64,000 nucleotides of DNA from Malikia granosa. Lineage in GTDB: Bacteria > Pseudomonadota > Gammaproteobacteria > Burkholderiales > Burkholderiaceae_C. The notes below the pieces were generated by a model, which did no database searches, was not told the DNA's origin, and was given only the letters and a program-made list of their open reading frames with translations. The position numbers and the translations under genes are program-made. Where the stretch lies: contig NZ_PVLQ01000007.1 of NCBI RefSeq assembly GCF_002980595.1, positions 35,955-99,954 on the forward strand, given 5' to 3'. Positions 36,975 to 45,650 of this stretch are shown one piece after another (positions within the stretch are counted from its first letter, which is position 1; each line of letters begins with the position of its first letter).

Positions 36975-39443
36975 ATGAAACTCGACGACCTGCATCTGTC
37001 GGCCCAAGCAATGGCCCCGCAACCGATCAGCCTGGACGTGCTGCGCGAGAAATACCTCAAGGGCGACGAGTCCAGCATCGAGGACCTGTACGCCCGCGTC
37101 GCGCGCGCGCTGGCCTCGGTCGAGCAGCCCGAACTGCGCGAAGAATACGAGGCGCGCTTCCTGCAGAACCTGCATGCCGGCGCGATCGGCGCCGGCCGCA
37201 TCATGAGCGCCGCCGGCACCGACATCCAGGCCACGCTGATCAACTGCTTCGTGCAGCCGGTCGGCGACTGCATCCAGGGCGTCGACGACGAGGGCTTCCC
37301 CGGCATCTACGAAGCGCTGCGCGAGGCCGCCGAGACGATGCGCCGCGGCGGTGGCGTCGGCTACGACTTCTCGCGCATCCGCCCCAAGGGCGCGCGCGTC
37401 AAGGGCACGGCCTCGATGGCGTCGGGCCCCTGCAGCTACATCAACGTGTTCGACCAGTCCTGCTCGACCGTCGAGAGCGCCGGCGCGCGTCGCGGCGCCC
37501 AGATGGGCGTGCTGCGCATCGACCATCCGGACGTGCGCGAGTTCATCACCGCCAAGCGCACCCCGGGCCGCTGGAACAACTTCAACGTCTCGGTCGGCGT
37601 GTCGGACGCCTTCATGCAGGCGGTTGTCAATGACGCCCAGTGGGAGCTGGTGCACCGCGCCATGCCGGGCGAGACCCTGCTGGCTGCCGGCGCTCGCCAG
37701 CGCGCCGACGGCCTCTGGGTCTACCAGACCCTGCCGGCGCGCGAGCTCTGGGACACGGTGATGAAGTCGGCCTACGACTTCGCCGAGCCGGGCATCCTGT
37801 TCCTGGACAACATCAACACCGACAACAACCTGAGCTACTGCGAGACCATCGCGGCGACCAACCCCTGTGGCGAGCAACCGCTGCCTTCCTATGGCTGCTG
37901 CGACCTGGGCCCGATCATCCTGCCGCGCTTCGTGCGCAACGCCTTCGGCCGCGACGGCGAGGCCAGCTTCGACTTCGCCGCCTTCGAGCAGGTGGTCGCA
38001 CTGCAGGTGCGCGCGCTCGACAACGTGCTCGACCTGACCTGGTGGCCGCTGCCGCAGCAGAACGAGGAATCCAAGTCCAAGCGCCGCATCGGCGTCGGCT
38101 TCACCGGCATGGGCAACACGCTGACGCTGCTGAACCTGCGCTACGACAGCGAGGCCGGCCGTCAGATGGCCGCCCGCATCGCCGAAGCGATGCGTGACGC
38201 CGCCTACCGCGCTTCGGTCGAGCTGGCGCAGGAGAAAGGTGCCTTCCCGCTGTTCGATGCCGACGGCTACCTCAAGCCGGGCACCTTCGCGAGCCGCCTG
38301 CCGGCCGACCTGCAGCAGGCGATCCGCCAGCATGGCATCCGCAACAGCCACCTGCTGTCGATCGCGCCGACCGGCACCGTGAGCCTGGCCTTCGCCGACA
38401 ACGCCTCCAACGGCATCGAGCCGGCCTTCTCCTGGACCTACACGCGCAAGAAGCGCGAGGCCGATGGCAGCCGCAGCGAATACCAGGTGCAGGACCATGC
38501 CTGGCGCGTCTGGCAGGAGCTCGGCGGTGACCCGAACCAGCTGCCGGACAGCTTCGTCAACGCGCTCGAGATGAAGGCGGCCGACCACATCGGCATGATG
38601 CAGGCGGTCCAGCCCTTCGTCGACACCGCGATCTCCAAGACCGTCAACGTGCCGGCCGACTACCCCTACGAGGACTTCAAGGACCTGTACCTGCAGGCCT
38701 GGAACGCACGCCTCAAGGGCCTGGCGACCTACCGCCCGAACAGCATCCTGGGCTCGGTGCTCGAGGTCACCCCGGCACCGGCAGCAGCCCCGGCGCCCGC
38801 CGCCGCCCCGGCTCCGGTCGCAGCCGCGCCGGCCGCCCCGATCGATCCGATGCGCACCGTGATCGAGAGCCGTCCCAAGGGCGCGCTGTCGGCCGTGGCA
38901 GAGAAGCTCGAGTACTGGACCCAGGAAGGCCAGCAGACGCTGTACCTGATCGTGTCCTTCCTGCCGGTGGCCGACGGCAACGGCAAGACGGTGGACCGCG
39001 CGGTCGAGTTCTTCATGCCTGTCGGCCAGAGCAACGAGTCGCAGCAGTGGATCACCTCGAGCATGCGCCTGCTGTCGCTGGCCGCGCGCGGCGGCTTCCT
39101 CGAGCGCGCACTCAGCGACATGCGCAAGGTGGCCTGGGACCGCGGTCCGGTGCGCCTGGGCACGCACGAGCGCGAGGACGGGGTCCGCATCCCGATGTGG
39201 CACGACTCGGAAGTGGCGGCGATCGCGTTCGCGATCCAGAACATCCTGGCGCTGCGCGCGAAGCAGAACGAGCAGTCGGAACAGCTCAGCCTGCCGCTGG
39301 CCGAGCAGGACAGCTCGCCCGCTTCGGAGGCCCCCCCCGTGATGGCAGGCAAGAAATGCCCCGAGTGCGGCGCCCATGCCGTGATCAAGAAGGACGGCTG
39401 CGAGTACTGCACCCAGTGCGGCCACCTGGGCAGCTGCGGCTGA
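36975..39443 (+). CDS. nrdJ: Adenosylcobalamin-dependent (class II) ribonucleotide reductase
   Basis: Reduces ribonucleotides to deoxyribonucleotides with AdoCbl as radical source, independent of oxygen. 822 residues. The core has NCFVQPVGDC (first redox Cys), NPCGEQPLPSYGCCDLG (active-site Cys and the NxCGE motif) and SIAPTGTVSLAFADNASNGIEP. A Pro-Ala linker at about 598-620 leads to a TSCPD-like region and a C-terminal zinc ribbon or redox tail (KKCPECG ... CEYCTQCGHLGSCG). An AAGGA site precedes the ATG. It lies behind NrdR-type boxes. Confidence 0.94.
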   Translation: MKLDDLHLSAQAMAPQPISLDVLREKYLKGDESSIEDLYARVARALASVEQPELREEYEARFLQNLHAGAIGAGRIMSAAGTDIQATLINCFVQPVGDCIQGVDDEGFPGIYEALREAAETMRRGGGVGYDFSRIRPKGARVKGTASMASGPCSYINVFDQSCSTVESAGARRGAQMGVLRIDHPDVREFITAKRTPGRWNNFNVSVGVSDAFMQAVVNDAQWELVHRAMPGETLLAAGARQRADGLWVYQTLPARELWDTVMKSAYDFAEPGILFLDNINTDNNLSYCETIAATNPCGEQPLPSYGCCDLGPIILPRFVRNAFGRDGEASFDFAAFEQVVALQVRALDNVLDLTWWPLPQQNEESKSKRRIGVGFTGMGNTLTLLNLRYDSEAGRQMAARIAEAMRDAAYRASVELAQEKGAFPLFDADGYLKPGTFASRLPADLQQAIRQHGIRNSHLLSIAPTGTVSLAFADNASNGIEPAFSWTYTRKKREADGSRSEYQVQDHAWRVWQELGGDPNQLPDSFVNALEMKAADHIGMMQAVQPFVDTAISKTVNVPADYPYEDFKDLYLQAWNARLKGLATYRPNSILGSVLEVTPAPAAAPAPAAAPAPVAAAPAAPIDPMRTVIESRPKGALSAVAEKLEYWTQEGQQTLYLIVSFLPVADGNGKTVDRAVEFFMPVGQSNESQQWITSSMRLLSLAARGGFLERALSDMRKVAWDRGPVRLGTHEREDGVRIPMWHDSEVAAIAFAIQNILALRAKQNEQSEQLSLPLAEQDSSPASEAPPVMAGKKCPECGAHAVIKKDGCEYCTQCGHLGSCG

Positions 39444-39473
39444 AGCCGCAAGACCTAAGTAACTTCCACAATT

Positions 39474-39527
39474 CTCCTGTCATGCGGCTGGTGGACAATG
39501 CGTTCACCATAAAAATCATGACAGGAG
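39474..39527 (+). promoter_or_regulatory. Perfect inverted repeat enclosing the tctB ribosome-binding site
   Basis: CTCCTGTCATG (39474-39484) and CATGACAGGAG (39517-39527) are exact reverse complements with 32 bases between. The right arm contains the AGGAG ribosome site six bases before the tctB ATG. If both arms are transcribed the site would be masked; if the promoter lies between them they form a DNA operator pair. Confidence 0.6.
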
Positions 39528-39532
39528 TACAC

Positions 39533-40021
39533 ATGGCGATAAAAAGCCAAAAAGATCTGCTGGCGGGACTGATGTTCACGCTCACGGGTGCCGCCTTCAC
39601 GCTGGGCGCCCGCGAGTACGACATGGGCACTGCCGGCAGAATGGGACCGGGCTACTTCCCGCTCGTGCTCGGCATCATCCTCGCAGGACTCGGCATCCTG
39701 ATCACCCTGCAATCCTTCGGCGGCAAGCCGAAGCCGGACGGAGAAATCGGGCATTTCGCCTGGCGCCCGCTGATCTTCATCATCGGCGCCAACCTGATCT
39801 TCGGCCTGCTGCTCGGTGGCCTGCCCTCCGTCGGCATCCCGGCCATGGGCCTGATCGTCGCGATCATCGGCCTGACCTTCGTGTCCATGCTGGCCAGCGC
39901 TGACTTCTGCGTCAAGCGCGCCACCATCCTGTCGGCCATCCTGGCCGTCGGCAGCTATTTCATCTTCGTCAAGATGCTCGGACTGACCTTCCAGGTCTGG
40001 CCCTGGTTCGTCGGCGCCTGA
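39533..40021 (+). CDS. tctB: Tripartite tricarboxylate transporter small permease TctB
   Basis: Small membrane subunit, 162 residues, with about four helices (for example KDLLAGLMFTLTGAAFTLGA at the N-terminus and ATILSAILAVGSYFIFVKML near the C-terminus). It assembles with TctA and a Bug receptor. The conserved RMGPGYFPLVLG motif of TctB is present at about 34-46. No receptor gene is adjacent; the nearest Bug gene is at 32688. tctA follows after 14 bases. Confidence 0.9.
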   Translation: MAIKSQKDLLAGLMFTLTGAAFTLGAREYDMGTAGRMGPGYFPLVLGIILAGLGILITLQSFGGKPKPDGEIGHFAWRPLIFIIGANLIFGLLLGGLPSVGIPAMGLIVAIIGLTFVSMLASADFCVKRATILSAILAVGSYFIFVKMLGLTFQVWPWFVGA

Positions 40022-40035
40022 AAGGAAAGCACACC

Positions 40036-41550
40036 ATGACGGATCTGATTGATCACCTCTCGCTCGGGTTCAGCGTCGCCTTCACGATGCAGAACCTGCT
40101 CTACGCGCTGATCGGCTGCCTGCTCGGCACCCTGATCGGCGTGCTGCCCGGCCTCGGTCCCGTGACCACGATCGCGATGCTGCTGCCGGCGACCTATGCG
40201 CTGCCGCCGATCGCCGCGCTGATCATGCTGGCCGGCATCTACTACGGCGCCCAGTACGGCGGCTCGACCACCGCGATCCTGGTCAACCTGCCAGGTGAAG
40301 CATCCTCGGTCGTGACCGCGCTCGACGGCTATGCGATGGCCAAGAAGGGCCGCGCCGGACCGGCGCTGGCCGCTGCCGGCATCGGCAGCTTCTTCGCCGG
40401 CTCGGTCGGCACCCTGGTGCTGGCCGCCTTCGCGGTGCCGCTGACCGAGGTTGCCTTCATGTTCGGCCCGGCCGAGTATTTCTCGCTGATGGTGCTGGGC
40501 CTGATCGGCGCCGTCGTGCTGGCCTCGGGCTCGCTGCTCAAGGCGATCGCGATGATCATCCTCGGCCTGCTGTTCGGCATGGTCGGCACCGACGTCAACT
40601 CGGGCGTGGCACGCTTTTCCTTCGACATCCCCGAGCTGACCGACGGCCTGGGCTTCATCGTGATCGCGATGGGGGTGTTCGGCTACGGCGAGATCATCCA
40701 GAACCTGGCCCAGCCCGAGGAGGAGCGCGCGCTCAACACCAAGAAGGTCAGCGGCCTGATGCCGACGGCCGCCGACTTCAAGGCCATGATGCCCGCCATC
40801 CTGCGCGGTACCGCGCTGGGCTCGGCGCTCGGCATCCTGCCTGGCGGCGGCGCCCTGCTGTCGTCCTTCGCGGCCTACACGCTCGAGAAGAAGACCAAGC
40901 TGCGTCCGGGCGAAGTGCCGTTCGGCCAGGGCAACATCCGCGGCGTCGCCTCCCCCGAAGCGGCCAACAACGCCGGCTCGCAGACCTCCTTCATCCCGCT
41001 GCTGACGCTGGGCATCCCGCCCAACGCCGTGATGGCGCTGATGGTCGGCGCGATGACCATCCACAACATCCAGCCGGGCCCGCAGGTCATGACCAGCAAC
41101 CCGGAGCTGTTCTGGGGCCTGATCGCCTCGATGTGGATCGGCAACCTGATGCTGGTGATCCTGAACCTGCCGCTGGTCGGCGTCTGGATCAAGCTGCTGT
41201 CGGTGCCCTACCGCTGGATGTTCCCGGCCATCGTGCTGTTCTGCGCGGTCGGCGTCTACTCGACCAACAACAACACCTTCGACATCTGGACCACCGGCAT
41301 GTTCGGCGTGGTGGGCTACCTGTTCGTCAAGTTCGGCTGCGAGCCCGCGCCGCTGCTGCTGGGTCTGATCCTGGGCCCGATGATGGAGGAAAACCTGCGC
41401 CGCGCCATGCTGCTGTCGCGCGGCGACTGGGGCGTGTTCGTGACGCGTCCGCTGTCGGCCTCGCTGCTGGCCGTCGCCGCGCTGCTGCTGCTGATCGTGC
41501 TCTCGCCTTCGGTCAAGAAGAAGCGCGAAGAAGCCTTCGTGGAGGACTGA
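40036..41550 (+). CDS. tctA: Tripartite tricarboxylate transporter large permease TctA
   Basis: Main channel of 504 residues with about eleven helices. Two copies of the TctA repeat motif are visible: LIGVLPGLGPVTTIAMLLP and LGILPGGGALLSSFAAYTLE, which form the substrate site. YYGAQYGGSTTAILVNLPGE and GIPPNAVMALMVGAMTIHN are further signatures. It ends one base before the TTG start of the sensor kinase, with the kinase ribosome site GGAGGA inside its last codons. Confidence 0.93.
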   Translation: MTDLIDHLSLGFSVAFTMQNLLYALIGCLLGTLIGVLPGLGPVTTIAMLLPATYALPPIAALIMLAGIYYGAQYGGSTTAILVNLPGEASSVVTALDGYAMAKKGRAGPALAAAGIGSFFAGSVGTLVLAAFAVPLTEVAFMFGPAEYFSLMVLGLIGAVVLASGSLLKAIAMIILGLLFGMVGTDVNSGVARFSFDIPELTDGLGFIVIAMGVFGYGEIIQNLAQPEEERALNTKKVSGLMPTAADFKAMMPAILRGTALGSALGILPGGGALLSSFAAYTLEKKTKLRPGEVPFGQGNIRGVASPEAANNAGSQTSFIPLLTLGIPPNAVMALMVGAMTIHNIQPGPQVMTSNPELFWGLIASMWIGNLMLVILNLPLVGVWIKLLSVPYRWMFPAIVLFCAVGVYSTNNNTFDIWTTGMFGVVGYLFVKFGCEPAPLLLGLILGPMMEENLRRAMLLSRGDWGVFVTRPLSASLLAVAALLLLIVLSPSVKKKREEAFVED

Positions 41551-43548
41551 TTGAACCTGTCGCTCGGGGCCGGCCGCTGGTGGCTGTGGTCGGCCCTGTG
41601 CGTCCTGCTGCTGCTGCTGCTGGGCGCACTGGTCTTCCTGGCCCGGGCCTACGAGGAAAGCCGGCTGTCACGCGAGCTCGAGCAGGTCGCCACCGACATG
41701 GTGACCGAGATCCGCTCGGACCTGGACCGCAATGTGCAGGCCCTGCAGCGACTGCAGGCGCCAGGGCCGGACGATACGGCCTGGCAGCGCGGAGCCACCG
41801 CGTTGCTGCTGAGCAACCGCGAGATCCTGCGCATCGAGTGGCGCAGCACCGACCTGCAGATCCGGCTGGCCCAGGCCAGCCCCTTCCAGCCCTTCCTGTT
41901 CGACCAGCTGCCGCGCTCGCAGGTCCAGCCCGATGTCAAGCAGGCCTGCGCCAACGCGCTGCGCTTCGCCGGTGCGGCCTACTCGACCAGCTACTTCATG
42001 CCGCTGCAGGAAGGCCGGGGCCAGGAACTGCTCGAGATGTGCCTGCCCTTGCCCGAGGACGGCGGCTTCCTGGTCCTGACCTATGGCCTGAGCGATCTGC
42101 TGGGCGAGCTGCACAAGCGCGAGGCCTACCGCTCGTTCAGCGTGGCGCTGACCGAATCCGATGGGACCCGGCTGGCCATCGCCGGCCATTCGGCGCGCGA
42201 CCGCACCACGATGGCGGCGGTGCACCTGCTCGAGCTGCCGGGCAGCGCCTATACCCTGCGGGTCGATCAGGCGCGCGAGCTCAAGGGCCTCAGGCCCAAG
42301 GCGCTGAGCTCGACGCTGACCCTGCTGGCCGTGGCGCTGGTCGGGGTGCTCGCGCTGCTGAGCTATGACGTGCGCAAGCGGCTGCAGACCGAAGCCCGGC
42401 TGGGCGAGGCACTGGCCTTCCGCAAGGCGATGGAGGACTCGCTGCTGACCGGACTGCGCGCGCGCGACATGAAGGGGCGCATCACCTATGTCAACCCGGC
42501 CTTCTGCCAGCTGGTCGGGTTGCCGCCGGAGGCGCTGATCGGCACCAGCAACCCGGCTCCCTACTGGCCAGCGGACCGGGTCGACGAATACCTGCAGCGC
42601 CAGACCAGCCGGCAGGCCGGCCAGCAGCCGCTGCGCCAGGGCTTCGAGTCGGAATACCTGCGCTCCGACGGCACCCGGCTGCCGGTGCTGATCGTCGAGG
42701 CCCCGCTGATCAACGGCATCGGCAAGCAGACCGGCTGGATGAGCGCGGTGCTGGACCTGAGCGCGCAGCGCAAGATCGAGGAGCAGTCGCGCGCCTCGCA
42801 GGAGCGCCTGGCCGCGACCGCCCGGCTGGCGATGGCGGGCGAGATGGCCTCGCTGATCAGCCACGAGCTCAACCAGCCGCTGGCGGCGATCTCGAGCTAT
42901 GCCAACGGATCGCTCAACCTGCTGCAGGACCCGGAACAGGACTGCGCTGACCTGCGCCCGGACCTCGAGGAGGCCATGCGGCGCATCGCCAACCAGGCCG
43001 GCCGCGCCGGCAAGGTCATCAAGAGCGTCAGCGACCTGGTACGCCGGCGCGAACGCGAGCGCAGCGCCGTGCCACCGCAACAGCTGTTCGACGGCATCGC
43101 ACCGCTGGTGCAGCTGCAGGCGCGCAAGGTCGGCATCGAGGTGCAATGGGAAATCGCCCCCGACTGCCCGGCGGTCTGGTGCGACTCGACCATGGTCGAG
43201 CAGGTGCTGCTGAACCTGGCGCGCAACGGCCTGCAGGCCATGCCAGCCGGCGACCCGACGCCCGCCTCGGGCCTGCGCATCCTGCAGCTGCGGGCCGAGC
43301 CGGCCTTGGCGCAGCCGGGCAGCGGACGCCAATGGGTCTCGTTCAGCGTGACCGACCATGGCTGCGGCCTGTCGGACGAGGTGGCGCAGCGCCTGTTCAC
43401 CCCCTTCTTCACGACCAAGCGCGAGGGCATGGGCCTCGGGCTGAGCCTGTGCCGCACCGTGGTCGAGCAGCACGGCGGCACGCTGGACCACTCGAGCCAC
43501 CCGCCGCGCGGCACCCGGTTCAGCTTCACTCTGCCAGCCGCCCTATGA
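41551..43548 (+). CDS. PAS-containing sensor histidine kinase
   Basis: 665 residues from a TTG start directly after the tctA stop (GGAGGA four bases upstream). N-terminal helix at about 9-30, a periplasmic sensor region to about 255, a second helix at about 258-272, then a PAS domain (KGRITYVNPAFCQLVGLPPE, about 310-330). The HisKA domain has phosphoacceptor His438 in SHELNQPLAAISSYANGS, followed by the ATPase domain with a G2 box GMGLGLSLC. The architecture is like DctB/FixL relatives. Position suggests it senses the tctBA substrate. Confidence 0.88.
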   Translation: MNLSLGAGRWWLWSALCVLLLLLLGALVFLARAYEESRLSRELEQVATDMVTEIRSDLDRNVQALQRLQAPGPDDTAWQRGATALLLSNREILRIEWRSTDLQIRLAQASPFQPFLFDQLPRSQVQPDVKQACANALRFAGAAYSTSYFMPLQEGRGQELLEMCLPLPEDGGFLVLTYGLSDLLGELHKREAYRSFSVALTESDGTRLAIAGHSARDRTTMAAVHLLELPGSAYTLRVDQARELKGLRPKALSSTLTLLAVALVGVLALLSYDVRKRLQTEARLGEALAFRKAMEDSLLTGLRARDMKGRITYVNPAFCQLVGLPPEALIGTSNPAPYWPADRVDEYLQRQTSRQAGQQPLRQGFESEYLRSDGTRLPVLIVEAPLINGIGKQTGWMSAVLDLSAQRKIEEQSRASQERLAATARLAMAGEMASLISHELNQPLAAISSYANGSLNLLQDPEQDCADLRPDLEEAMRRIANQAGRAGKVIKSVSDLVRRRERERSAVPPQQLFDGIAPLVQLQARKVGIEVQWEIAPDCPAVWCDSTMVEQVLLNLARNGLQAMPAGDPTPASGLRILQLRAEPALAQPGSGRQWVSFSVTDHGCGLSDEVAQRLFTPFFTTKREGMGLGLSLCRTVVEQHGGTLDHSSHPPRGTRFSFTLPAAL

Positions 43549-44180
43549 TGCGGGGCATGACGAGAGACGGTACGGTATTCCTGATCGACGACGACGAGGC
43601 GGTGCGCGACTCGCTGGGCTGGCTGCTGCGCACGCGCCGCCTGCTGAGCCTGCCCTATGCCAGCGCGGATGCCTTCTGGGCCGAGGCCCAGGGCTGGACC
43701 GAAGGCCCGGCCTCGCCCTGCTGCGCGCTGCTCGACCTGCGCATGCCGGGCATGAACGGGCTGGCGCTGTTCGAACGCCTGCGCGAGCAAGCCTGGTTTG
43801 CCCAGATGCCGATAATCTTCCTGTCCGGCCATGCCGATGTACCGACGGCCGTCGACGCGGTGCTGCGGGGCGCCTTCGATTTCTGCGAGAAACCCTTTTC
43901 GGACAACGCGCTGGTGGCGCGGGTGGAGGCCGCGCTCGAACTGTCGGCCGAGCGGCTGAGCCAGCGCAAGCGCAGCCAAGAGCTGCAACAGAAGATCGCC
44001 GGGCTGACCGAGCGCGAGCAGGCCGTGATGCAATGGATCGCCTCCGGCATGCCGAACAAGCTGGTGGCCGACCAGCTCGGGATCAGCGTGCGCACGGTCG
44101 AGGTCCATCGCGCCCGGATCTTCGACAAGATGGGAGTCAGGTCGGTGGTCGACCTGGTCCGGCTGCTGCACCAGAGCTGA
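43545..44180 (+). CDS. FixJ/LuxR-family response regulator
   Basis: Partner of the preceding kinase. About 211 residues: receiver domain with acidic pocket DDDE and phosphoacceptor Asp about 64 (LLDLRMPGMNG), then LuxR-type helix-turn-helix LTEREQAVMQWIASGMPNKLVAD with SVRTVEVHRARI as the recognition helix (split here; about 150-190). The ATG at 43545 overlaps the kinase stop; 43548 or 43557 are possible starts. Typical targets would be the tctBA promoter and the inverted repeat, by position only. Confidence 0.88.
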   Translation: MMRGMTRDGTVFLIDDDEAVRDSLGWLLRTRRLLSLPYASADAFWAEAQGWTEGPASPCCALLDLRMPGMNGLALFERLREQAWFAQMPIIFLSGHADVPTAVDAVLRGAFDFCEKPFSDNALVARVEAALELSAERLSQRKRSQELQQKIAGLTEREQAVMQWIASGMPNKLVADQLGISVRTVEVHRARIFDKMGVRSVVDLVRLLHQS

Positions 44181-44206
44181 GGTCGACCAAGCACGGCCAG
44201 GGCCGT

Positions 44207-44854
44207 CTAGGGCATGCGACCGCTGGCCAGGTAGAGCGCGCCGCCGCACACGGGTTCGACGGTCAGGCGGGCGCCACGCAGCACCAGGCCGGCCCAGGGC
44301 ATGTCGAGCCCGGCCAAGGTCGTGACCGACTGGACGGCATTCCACCAGACCAGCGGATTGAGCATGCCGTACAGTGGCGGCGCCCACTTGAGCCCGCAGA
44401 CCGCCAGGCTGGCACCGGGCGCCAGATGAGACAGCACATGGTCGAGCGCCGCCGGCGTCTGCAGGATGTCGTGGGTGAAGTGGAACAGCGCCGCATCGGC
44501 CGCTGCGGGCAGGCTCGCCTGCTGGACCGGGCTGCAGACCAGCTCGACCTGCTTCCAGCCCGCTTGCTCGACGCGCTGGCGAGCCTGGGCGAGCATCTCG
44601 GGACTCTGGTCGATCGCGATCACCCGGCCCTCGGGTCCGACCGCCTGCTGCAGCAGGTCCAGGCTCATGCCGGAGCCGCAGCCGATGTCGAGCACGACCT
44701 GCCCGGGCTGCAGGCCCAGGCGCTCGACCGCCGCGCGGCGCAGCGCCTCGTAGGGCGCGAGCTGCCAGTCGTAGTAACTGCAGCGCGCCCGATACAGCGC
44801 CAGGGCGGCGGCTTCATTGGCCTGGCCCGCTCCGGGTAGTGTAAAGTCCCTCAT
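44207..44854 (-). CDS. Class I SAM-dependent methyltransferase
   Basis: 215 residues with the SAM-binding motif VVLDIGCGSGMSLDLL (about 49-65), the acidic end of strand 2 (AIDQSPEM, about 79-86) and motif VCSPVQQ. The overall pattern is UbiE-like. Substrate unknown. It converges with the response regulator gene and stands alone on its strand; the next minus-strand gene upstream starts at 45576, with 122 gene-free bases between. Confidence 0.8.
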   Translation of the reverse strand: MRDFTLPGAGQANEAAALALYRARCSYYDWQLAPYEALRRAAVERLGLQPGQVVLDIGCGSGMSLDLLQQAVGPEGRVIAIDQSPEMLAQARQRVEQAGWKQVELVCSPVQQASLPAAADAALFHFTHDILQTPAALDHVLSHLAPGASLAVCGLKWAPPLYGMLNPLVWWNAVQSVTTLAGLDMPWAGLVLRGARLTVEPVCGGALYLASGRMP

Positions 44855-44976
44855 CGGCTCCCCTTCTTGTCATGGACGGCCCCTCCAGCCGGGGGCATGC
44901 CGCAGGGCCAGTGTAGGCGGCCCAACGCAGAGGGGCAAGCGGCCAGGAAGCGACCAGGGACGTCGGCCAGGCCGGA

Positions 44977-45576
44977 TCAGCCGCCGACGATCTGATCGTA
45001 GCCCTCGCGCGTGGCGGCGCCGACGGCCTGCAAGACCTGGTCGTGGCGGGTCTTGTGCCGGGCCAGCAGCCTGGCGCTGGCGACCGGGCGCGAGCGGCAG
45101 AACCAGTGGCAGCTGTGCTGCAGCAGCAGCATCTCGGCCAGCAGGGTGTAGGCACGGTCCTGGGGCGAGCGCGGCAGGTCCTGCCGCGTGGCCTCGGCAA
45201 GTCCGCGCGCATGCAGCGCCAGCAACTGGCGGAAATCGAAGCTGGACTGCGGCCACCAACGGCTGGCATAGGGCAGGACGATGCGACTGATGCGGGTCTG
45301 TTCGGCGTCGAGGCGGGCACAGTCGTTCGCCAGCCGACCCACCTGGTCGGCCAGCGCCTGCTCGCTGGCACCATGCTGCTGCCAGAGCAGCTGGCGACGC
45401 TCGGGATCGGACTCGGCCAGCGCGCGCTGGTAGCCCTCGGTCAGGCGCTCCATCAGGGGCTCGATCTGGTAGCGGCGCAGCTGCTCGGCCAGCAGGGCGA
45501 TGCGCTGGCGCTGCTCGCGTGAGCGCAGCTGGAAGAGGAAAAAGGCGGCCAGGGCTGCCAGCAGGTAGAGGTTCAT
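44977..45576 (-). CDS. Membrane-anchored protein of unknown function
   Basis: 199 residues. A single N-terminal helix (MNLYLLAALAAFFLFQL) anchors a mostly helical, Arg/Gln-rich soluble domain with coiled-coil character at about 20-90 (EQRQRIALLAEQLRRYQIEP). I do not recognise a family. The ATG at 45576 begins the helix; longer in-frame versions would run into putA antisense sequence. The codon use matches the neighbours. It is downstream of putA on the same strand (74 bases) and could be on the same transcript. Confidence 0.6.
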   Translation of the reverse strand: MNLYLLAALAAFFLFQLRSREQRQRIALLAEQLRRYQIEPLMERLTEGYQRALAESDPERRQLLWQQHGASEQALADQVGRLANDCARLDAEQTRISRIVLPYASRWWPQSSFDFRQLLALHARGLAEATRQDLPRSPQDRAYTLLAEMLLLQHSCHWFCRSRPVASARLLARHKTRHDQVLQAVGAATREGYDQIVGG

Positions 45577-45650
45577 GGATCTGTGCAGTACGGTCGAACG
45601 CACTGTACCACCCTGGCCGCGCCGGCTTGGACGGCCAGGGCCGGCAAGAC

